Positions 15,852-21,014 of a stretch of 21,014 nt of DNA are shown one piece after another. The notes beneath the pieces are model-generated. The model made no database searches. It saw only the letters and a list, made by a program, of their open reading frames with translations, and was not told the origin of the DNA. The stretch's first letter is position 1. Each line of letters opens with the position of its first letter. Made by a program: the position numbers and the translations under genes. The stretch is taken from positions 1 to 21,014 of the forward strand of contig CAYLNK010000088.1 in the NCBI GenBank assembly GCA_964384675.1, read 5' to 3'. The DNA is from CAYLNK01 sp964384675. Its GTDB lineage: Bacteria > Acidobacteriota > Thermoanaerobaculia > UBA5066.

Positions 15852-16454
15852 GTGAAGAAGACACTGACCGCATTCGCCGCCGCCGCCCTGCTGCTCGCCT
15901 CGTCCGGCGCGTTCGCCGCGACTCCCGCCCGGCAGCTGAACCCCGCCGACGCCAAGGCCCTGCTGAAGACCAAGGTCGGCAAGAACATCCAGGACGTGCT
16001 CGCCGACCTCCGCGGCGGCGCGCCGGTCGCGGCCGAGTGCAAGGCCGACTTCGACGCCGCCGTCAAGGCCGCCGAGGCGGAAGCCACGGCCTGCAACAAC
16101 GTCGACGCGCCGCCCGCCGGGAGCCCGCTCGACGCGTTCCTGAAGCTCAACAACATCGAGCTCGGGCAGTTCTGCGGGAGCCTCAGCCTCGGGGACTGCA
16201 CCGACAAGGTCCTGAAGGACCAGGCCAAGTTCTGCGCCAAGGAGCGCGCCAAGGACGTGGCCAAGGCCAAGATCATCAAGGCGAACTGCGAGAAGAAGGT
16301 CAAGGCCTGCGCCGACGCGAACGCCGCCGTCAAGAAGAACGCCGACGAGATCGCCAAGGCGGAGAAGGCGCTGAACGACCTGAAGGCCGCGACGGCCGGC
16401 CTCAAGGCCGCCGCCGACGCCGCCTGCAAGGCCGCCGCGGCCGCCACCAACTAG
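15852..16454 (+). CDS. Exported Ala/Lys-rich helical protein with eight cysteines
   Basis: This 200-residue protein starts at GTG behind AAGGAG (15840-15845, spacing six). It begins with a clean signal peptide (VKKTLTAFAAAALLLASSGA, cut near residue 22). The mature part is almost entirely helical, rich in Ala, Lys and Asp, with eight cysteines at 63, 81, 108, 116, 128, 146, 153 and 192. An even number of cysteines in an exported protein suggests up to four disulfides, perhaps a compact helical bundle. The last 50 residues (KKNADEIAKAEKALNDLKAA...) look like a coiled helix. No CxxC thioredoxin motif or CxxCH haem site is present. The first upstream in-frame Met (15747) lacks a signal sequence and was rejected. 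I do not recognise the family. Confidence 0.8.
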   Translation: MKKTLTAFAAAALLLASSGAFAATPARQLNPADAKALLKTKVGKNIQDVLADLRGGAPVAAECKADFDAAVKAAEAEATACNNVDAPPAGSPLDAFLKLNNIELGQFCGSLSLGDCTDKVLKDQAKFCAKERAKDVAKAKIIKANCEKKVKACADANAAVKKNADEIAKAEKALNDLKAATAGLKAAADAACKAAAAATN

Positions 16455-16469
16455 CGCGGGTCCGTCGTC

Positions 16470-16499
16470 CGGGCGGGGCGGCACCTGCCGTCCCGCCCG
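16470..16499 (+). terminator. Long GC-rich hairpin after the eight-cysteine gene
   Basis: A 13-bp stem (16470-16482 with 16487-16499, one G-U pair) encloses an ACCT loop, 16 bases after the stop codon. A C/T-rich stretch without a true U-tract follows. It may be a weak terminator or an mRNA-stabilising hairpin that lets the upstream gene be expressed at a different level from the downstream one. Confidence 0.5.
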
Positions 16500-16575
16500 C
16501 TCTCCCCCGCGAGCAATCCCCGACTCGATTCCCCCGAGGGAAGCCGGGTCCCAGCAGGATCACAGGAGGTCCGTC

Positions 16576-17013
16576 ATGAGGCTCGATCGCTCGAAGAACC
16601 CGTCCGCCCGCCCGTCGACCCGCACGTCCGCCGTGCTGCTCTCGTTCGTGGCAATCCTCGCCTTGCCAGCCGGTCGCGCCTTCGCGGCGGACAACTGCAA
16701 GGGCGTGAACATCACGGTCGAGAACGGAACGACCGATCAGATCAAGGTCACGAAGTTCGAATACAACGACTTCGACAAGCAGAGGTGGCGTCTCGAGCCG
16801 CTGCTCGGCGTCGACGGGAAGGAGAAGCTCAACGCCCGGAAGTCCTTCACCGTGACGCGTGACCTCGAAGGCGTCAAGAACGACAAGACCCAGTTCAAGG
16901 TGTGGTACCGGCACAAGATCGGCGGGGTCAAGTTCGAGGACGAGATCTTCCAGCTGGGGGAGATCTTCGTTTGCCAGCCCAACAGCTCCCACAGCATCAC
17001 CGTCACCAAGTAG
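16576..17013 (+). CDS. Small exported beta-rich protein with two cysteines, unknown
   Basis: This 145-residue protein has a near-perfect ribosome site (AGGAGG, 16564-16569, spacing six). It has a long signal peptide: a basic lead of about 17 residues, then SAVLLSFVAILALPAGRAFA, cut near residue 38. The mature part of about 107 residues is beta-rich with charged turns (VNITVENGTTDQIKVTKFEY, FKVWYRHKIGG). Its two cysteines, Cys41 at the very start and Cys133 near the end, could close the domain with one disulfide. The pattern resembles a small beta-sandwich, but I recognise no family. It sits between two hairpin-bounded genes of the exported-protein block. Confidence 0.78.
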   Translation: MRLDRSKNPSARPSTRTSAVLLSFVAILALPAGRAFAADNCKGVNITVENGTTDQIKVTKFEYNDFDKQRWRLEPLLGVDGKEKLNARKSFTVTRDLEGVKNDKTQFKVWYRHKIGGVKFEDEIFQLGEIFVCQPNSSHSITVTK

Positions 17014-17023
17014 CCGGGCCGTC

Positions 17024-17060
17024 CACCGGCGGGAGGGCGGCCCCCGCCCTCCCACCGGTG
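17024..17060 (+). terminator. Long GC-rich hairpin after the two-cysteine gene
   Basis: A 16-bp stem with one C-A mismatch (17024-17039 with 17045-17060) surrounds a 5-nt loop, starting 10 bases after the stop codon. There is no T-tract. Like the hairpin at 16470 it may cause partial termination or protect the 3' end of a processed transcript. The rest of the 175-bp gap to the next gene shows no recognisable feature. Confidence 0.5.
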
Positions 17061-17188
17061 TGGCCCTCGGAGAGCCAGATGAGAGACCGCCGCTCCCCAG
17101 TCTCGCGCAGCTTCTCCCTCTGGCTTCGTCATCAACGCCGACACGACCGTCACACCGGCCCGCGGGCGATGAGCCCGGGAGAAAGACG

Positions 17189-18238
17189 ATGAAGCTCCGC
17201 ACACTCGTTTCCACCGCCCTCTCCCTCGTCGTCGCCGGCCCGCTCCTCGCGGCGAACCTCGAGGTGTCACCCACCTCCGTCGACTTCGGCTCGGTGCCGT
17301 TCGGCCAGCGCAAGACCGAGACGATCCGGGTGACCAACGACGGCCGCCTGACCCGGAAGGTCCCGGTGAAGTCGTCCTCGCCCCACGTGAGCGTCAACGA
17401 CACCAGCCTCCAGGTCGAGGGAAAGGGGTTCAAGAACCTGATCGTGATCCTGAGCGATAGGGCTCCTTCGGGGGCCCTGGCGGCGACGATCACGATCGAC
17501 GACGGCAAGGACGCCATCCGGGTCAACGTCCGGGCGAACGTCCAGCCGGCGCCGACCCCGAAGCCTCCTCCGACGCAGGCGGCCACGCCGTCGCTGACCG
17601 TGAGCCCGGCGTCCCTCGACTTCGGGAGCGTCGAGCTGAACCAGTCGAAGGCGCTCACCTTCACGGTGGCGAGCCCGGAGGGCGTGCCGTGCTCGGTGAG
17701 GACGGACGACACCCAGGCCATGGTGCCGAGCCCCGCGTCCTTCTCGCTGGCACCGGGGCAGCCGACCACGATCACGGTCGCGTTCAAGACCCGGGTCGAG
17801 CTGCAGCTCCTGGGCAACCCGAAGGGTACGTTGGCCAGCAAGGCGACGGTCACCTGCGGCGCCTCCAAGGCGATCGTGGCGCTGAAGGGGACCACGCCCG
17901 TGCCGAGGCGGCTCAAGGTGCTCGTCCCGGCGTTCCCGCTCGGCGCCCCGAACTACCGCGGCGAGGCGCCCGGAGAGCCGCTGGCGGCGACGACGGGAGG
18001 GACGATCTTCTTCTGCGACCCGACCGACGACCGCTTCCACCCCCCGTGCGAGAGAGAGGTCACGGCCGGCCTGAGGGTCGAGGTCAAGGCGCAGTGCGGC
18101 GGCGGGCCGAACGCCCCCAAGAAGGTGAAGTGGAACCTCGGCACCGGCTCGGCCGCGTCGTGCGTCGGCACCATCAACCCGAGCTGCGCCTTCGTGCTCA
18201 ACGCCGAGACCACTCTGACCGCGACCTGCGTGCCGTAG
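17189..18238 (+). CDS. Exported ASH-domain protein with cysteine-rich C-terminal repeat
   Basis: This 349-residue protein has a signal peptide (MKLRTLVSTALSLVVAGPLL, cut near AA|NLEV) behind GGGAG eight bases upstream. Two ASH/HYDIN-like Ig domains follow: residues 22-118 (LEVSPTSVDFGSVPFGQ...) and 134-234 (LTVSPASLDFGSVELNQ...), joined by a Pro-rich linker (119-133). The C-terminal 110 residues hold six cysteines (276, 287, 303, 325, 333, 347). They end in SCVGTINPSCAFVLNAETTL, which resembles the divergent InlB B-repeat/bacterial repeat domain of surface proteins. It is likely a periplasmic or surface adhesion/scaffold protein. It is the last gene before the strong terminator at 18281. In-frame codons upstream of 17189 overlap the previous gene and lack a signal peptide. 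Confidence 0.85.
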   Translation: MKLRTLVSTALSLVVAGPLLAANLEVSPTSVDFGSVPFGQRKTETIRVTNDGRLTRKVPVKSSSPHVSVNDTSLQVEGKGFKNLIVILSDRAPSGALAATITIDDGKDAIRVNVRANVQPAPTPKPPPTQAATPSLTVSPASLDFGSVELNQSKALTFTVASPEGVPCSVRTDDTQAMVPSPASFSLAPGQPTTITVAFKTRVELQLLGNPKGTLASKATVTCGASKAIVALKGTTPVPRRLKVLVPAFPLGAPNYRGEAPGEPLAATTGGTIFFCDPTDDRFHPPCEREVTAGLRVEVKAQCGGGPNAPKKVKWNLGTGSAASCVGTINPSCAFVLNAETTLTATCVP

Positions 18239-18280
18239 ACGCCGCCGTCGACGTTCGCCAGCGGCTCGAAGCAGCCCACG

Positions 18281-18310
18281 GCCCGCCCTCCGGGGCGGGC
18301 TTTCTTTTCT
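18281..18310 (+). terminator. Intrinsic terminator closing the exported-protein block
   Basis: A perfect 8-bp GC stem (GCCCGCCC / GGGCGGGC) with a TCCG tetraloop is followed at once by TTTCTTTTCT. It sits 42 bases after the ASH-domain gene and 27 bases before dnaE2, separating the two transcription units. Confidence 0.88.
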
Positions 18311-18315
18311 CTCTG

Positions 18316-18333
18316 ACTTGCGCTTTACTTGCG
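18316..18333 (+). promoter_or_regulatory. Direct repeat before dnaE2, possible SOS operator
   Basis: ACTTGCG occurs twice with a 4-bp spacer (18316-18322 and 18327-18333), a period of 11 bp, ending three bases before the dnaE2 ATG. The arrangement CTTG-N7-CTTG has the same geometry as the alphaproteobacterial LexA box GTTC-N7-GTTC, and dnaE2 is commonly LexA-controlled. The bases differ, so this is a candidate only. Confidence 0.35.
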
Positions 18334-18336
18334 TCC

Positions 18337-21014
18337 ATGACGGACCGGGGCCAGGGCGGCACGCCGCCGGCGCGCGACATGATCTTCCCCGGGCGACAGG
18401 TCTACACCTCGCCGGGCGAGCGGAAGGAGAAGCTCCGCCGGCGGACGTTCGCTCCGTCCGCTCCACGGAAAGCCCGGCCGTACGCGGAGCTGCGCGCGGC
18501 GTCGGCGTTCTCGTTCCTCGACGGCGCCTCGCTCCCCGAGGACCTCGTCGCGCGCGCGGTGGCGCTCGGCCTGCCGGCCGTCGGGCTGGTGGACCGGAAC
18601 GGCGTCCACGGCGCACCGCGCTTCTACAAGGCCGCGCGGGAGGCGGGTCTGCGAGCGCTGGTGGGAAGCGAGATCACGCTGGGAACGGGCGCGGGACCGC
18701 GGCTCACGCTGATGGTGGAGAGCCGGGCCGGGTACCGGAACCTCTGCCGGCTCGTGAGCGCCGGCGCGGCCGGCAAGCCGAAAGGTGACCCATGGGTCAC
18801 CTGGGAGCAGCTGGAGGCGCATGCGGAGGGTCTCCACTTCCTCTCCGGCGGCGAGGAGAGCCCCGTGAGGCGCGCGCTGCGGGACGACGGGGTCGACGCC
18901 GCCCGCCGCGTGCTGGACCGCCTCGCCGCGCTCTTCCCGGGGCGCTGCCACGTGGAGCTGCAGCGCCACTACCTGCGCGAGGAGGAGCACGAGAATCAGG
19001 CCCTGATCCACCTCGCGGGGGCGCTTCGCCTGCCGCTCGTGGCGACGAACGGCGTGAGGTACGCGACCCGCAGGGACAAGGAGCTCTTCGACGTCCTCAC
19101 CGCGATCCGGCACCACACCACGCTCGACGAAGCCGGCTCGCGCCTCCACCCGAACCGCGAGCGCTGCCTGAAGGGCGCGGACGAGATCGCGCGCCTCTTC
19201 ACCGACCTCCCGGGGATCCTCGAGCGGACCGCAGGCCTCGCGACGCGCCTCGACTTCACGCTGGCCGACCTCGGCTACCGCTTCCCGGAGTACCCGCTCC
19301 CGCCCGGCGAGACGCCCGCGTCGTACCTGCGGGCGCTCACCTGGGAAGGGGCCCGCGGGCGCTTCGTGCCGCTCACCGACCGGGCGAAGGCGCAGCTCGA
19401 GAAGGAGCTGGCGCTCATCGAGAAGCTCCAGCTCGAGGGGTACTTCCTCATCGTCTGGGACATCGTGGAGTTCTGCCGGCGGGAGAAGGTGCTGGTGCAG
19501 GGGCGCGGCTCGGCGGCCAACAGCGCGGTCTGCTACGCCCTCTCGATCACCGCCATCGACCCGGTGAAGATGGACCTCCTCTTCGAGCGGTTCCTCTCCG
19601 AGGAGCGTGGCGAGTGGCCCGACATCGACCTCGACCTGCCGTCCGGCGAGCAGCGGGAGAAAGTGATCCAGCACGTCTACCGGACGTACGGCCCGCACGG
19701 CGCCGCGATGACCGCGAACGTCATCACCTACCGGGACCGCTCGGCCGCGCGCGAGGTGGCCAAGGTGCTCGGCTTCTCGCCCGAGCAGGTGGACCGGATC
19801 GCCAAGCGGCTCGGCGCCTGGTCGTTCGGCGAGTTCAGGGATGCGCCAGCCGCGTTCGACGAGGCGTACGGCGCCGAGATGCGGGGCCTCGGCTTCGACC
19901 CCGACGACTTCCGGATCCGCCACCTGGGGCGCCTCTACCGCGAGATCCAGAACCTGCCCCGCCACCTGGGCCAGCACTCGGGCGGGATGGTGGTCGCGAT
20001 GGGCCGGCTCGACGAGGTCGTTCCGCTCGAGCCCGCGGCGATGGAGGGACGCGTCGTCATCCAGTGGGACAAGGACGACTGCGCCGACCTCGGGATCATC
20101 AAGGTCGACCTCCTCGGCCTCGGGATGCTCGGCGCGATCGAGGAGATGATCCCGACCATCCGCGCCTGCGAGGGGATCGAGGTCGACCTCGCCCACCTCC
20201 CCGCGAACGACCCGGGCATCTACGAGATCCTGAACAAGGCCGACACGGTCGGGCTCTTCCAGGTGGAGAGCCGCGCCCAGATGGCGTCCCTCCCCCGCCA
20301 CGCCCCGCGCTGCTTCTACGACATCGTCGTGCAGGTGGCCATCATCCGGCCCGGTCCGATCGTCGGCGGGATGGTCCACCCGTTCTTCGACCGCCGTCAG
20401 GGGCGCGCGCCCGTCACGTACGCGCACCCGTCGCTGGAGCCGATCCTCTCGCGCACGCTCGGGGTGCCGCTCTTCCAGGAGCAGCTCCTGAAGATCGCGA
20501 TGGTGGCGGCGGGCTTCACCGGCGGCGAGGCCGAGGAGCTACGCCGCGCCATGGGCTTCAAGCGCTCCGCCCAGCGGATGGAGGCGATCGAGACGCGCCT
20601 GCGCGCCGGGATGACCGAGCGCGGCATCGAGCCTTCGGCGCAGGAGCAGATCGTCAAGTCGATCACGTCGTTCGCGCTGTACGGCTTCCCCGAGTCGCAC
20701 GCGGCCAGCTTCGCGCTCATCGCCTACGCGAGCGCCTACCTGAAGGTCCACCACCCCGCCGCGTTCTACGTCGGGCTCCTGAACGCCTGGCCGATGGGCT
20801 TCTACCATCCGGCCACGCTGGTGAAGGACGCCGAGCGGCACGACACGCCCGTGCTGCCGCTCGACGTGAACCGCTCGGGCTGGAGGTGCCGGTGGGAGCG
20901 CGCGGGCGACGGACGGCCCGGCGTGCGGCTCGGCCTGCGCTACGTGAAGGGGCTGCGGCAGGCGGCCGGCGAGGCGGTCGAGCGGGCGGCCGCGGAACGG
21001 CCGTACACCAGCAC
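18337..21014 (+). CDS. dnaE2: Error-prone DNA polymerase III alpha subunit DnaE2 (3' end missing)
   Basis: The first 892 residues are present; the family is usually a little over 1000. DnaE2/ImuC carries out mutagenic translesion synthesis after DNA damage. The PHP domain (about 49-245) starts YAELRAASAFSFLDGAS, lacking the HxH metal ligands of DnaE1, as is typical of DnaE2. The C-family polymerase core has GRGSAANSAVCYAL, the catalytic PDIDLD (Asp429 and Asp431) and Asp591 in KVDLLGLGML. Further markers are HLGQHSGGMVV, VAIIRPGPIVGGMVHP and YGFPESHAASFALIAYASAYLK. The ATG at 18337 has no Shine-Dalgarno sequence; an in-frame ATG at 18379 is an alternative and would still leave the whole PHP domain. 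No imuA or imuB lies upstream in this window, so the gene is either alone or has partners downstream. Confidence 0.95.
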   Translation, partial: MTDRGQGGTPPARDMIFPGRQVYTSPGERKEKLRRRTFAPSAPRKARPYAELRAASAFSFLDGASLPEDLVARAVALGLPAVGLVDRNGVHGAPRFYKAAREAGLRALVGSEITLGTGAGPRLTLMVESRAGYRNLCRLVSAGAAGKPKGDPWVTWEQLEAHAEGLHFLSGGEESPVRRALRDDGVDAARRVLDRLAALFPGRCHVELQRHYLREEEHENQALIHLAGALRLPLVATNGVRYATRRDKELFDVLTAIRHHTTLDEAGSRLHPNRERCLKGADEIARLFTDLPGILERTAGLATRLDFTLADLGYRFPEYPLPPGETPASYLRALTWEGARGRFVPLTDRAKAQLEKELALIEKLQLEGYFLIVWDIVEFCRREKVLVQGRGSAANSAVCYALSITAIDPVKMDLLFERFLSEERGEWPDIDLDLPSGEQREKVIQHVYRTYGPHGAAMTANVITYRDRSAAREVAKVLGFSPEQVDRIAKRLGAWSFGEFRDAPAAFDEAYGAEMRGLGFDPDDFRIRHLGRLYREIQNLPRHLGQHSGGMVVAMGRLDEVVPLEPAAMEGRVVIQWDKDDCADLGIIKVDLLGLGMLGAIEEMIPTIRACEGIEVDLAHLPANDPGIYEILNKADTVGLFQVESRAQMASLPRHAPRCFYDIVVQVAIIRPGPIVGGMVHPFFDRRQGRAPVTYAHPSLEPILSRTLGVPLFQEQLLKIAMVAAGFTGGEAEELRRAMGFKRSAQRMEAIETRLRAGMTERGIEPSAQEQIVKSITSFALYGFPESHAASFALIAYASAYLKVHHPAAFYVGLLNAWPMGFYHPATLVKDAERHDTPVLPLDVNRSGWRCRWERAGDGRPGVRLGLRYVKGLRQAAGEAVERAAAERPYTS

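Noticed and set aside
12376..16450. Minus-strand open frames over the exported-protein block
   Set aside because: They mirror the codon pattern of the plus-strand genes. The plus strand has signal peptides, Shine-Dalgarno sites and a terminator in the right order.
18239..18336. imuA/imuB cassette expected next to dnaE2
   Set aside because: The sequence directly upstream is a terminator and a short promoter region after an unrelated exported protein. No such genes are in the window.
1..21014. tRNA, rRNA, transposase, integrase or phage genes
   Set aside because: No cloverleaf-like sequence, insertion-sequence ends or recognisable mobile-element protein was seen on either strand by reading; no dedicated search could be run.

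Overview
The window is about 21 kb of very GC-rich bacterial DNA, coding almost end to end. I see 12 protein genes, two of them cut by the window edges, and no RNA genes, insertion sequences, phage genes or CRISPR array. The source is a diderm bacterium: there is a predicted outer-membrane beta-barrel protein ending in Phe and many Sec-exported proteins. The mix of GAF and zinc-ribbon Ser/Thr kinases, a CadC-like winged-helix/TPR regulator, NHL-repeat proteins, IPT/ASH-type exported proteins and DnaE2 resembles Acidobacteriota or a related phylum. That placement is inference from gene content only.

Region 1 (1-1436, minus strand): a short-chain dehydrogenase followed by an overlapping TPR-type gene that runs off the left edge. 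The only plausible start of the TPR gene is an ATC codon. Region 2 (1437-1535): a compact divergent promoter region where both genes look leaderless. Region 3 (1536-9612, plus strand): a cytoplasmic GAF-GAF-(GAF)-zinc ribbon-Ser/Thr kinase, then a second kinase-like protein with an altered active site and a decayed second kinase-like lobe, then a large exported NHL beta-propeller protein with a duplicated C-terminal module. Spacings of 48 and 37 bp suggest one transcript.

Region 4 (9619-11703, minus strand): a membrane-anchored winged-helix/TPR regulator, convergent with the NHL gene and divergent from region 5. Its start also appears to be an ATC codon behind a strong Shine-Dalgarno sequence. 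Region 5 (11747-18238, plus strand): six consecutive exported proteins. They are an IPT-like protein, an outer-membrane beta-barrel translationally coupled to it, a protein with an FN3-like C-terminus, a helical protein with eight cysteines, a small orphan with two cysteines, and an ASH-domain protein with a cysteine-rich C-terminal repeat. GC-rich hairpins separate the later genes and a clear intrinsic terminator (18281-18310) closes the block. Most of these proteins lack a recognisable family, so this regulator-plus-envelope locus is the best candidate here for an undescribed system.

Region 6 (18337-21014, plus strand): dnaE2, the error-prone DNA polymerase III alpha subunit, truncated by the window end. 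A short direct repeat with 11-bp period lies just before its start and may be an SOS operator.
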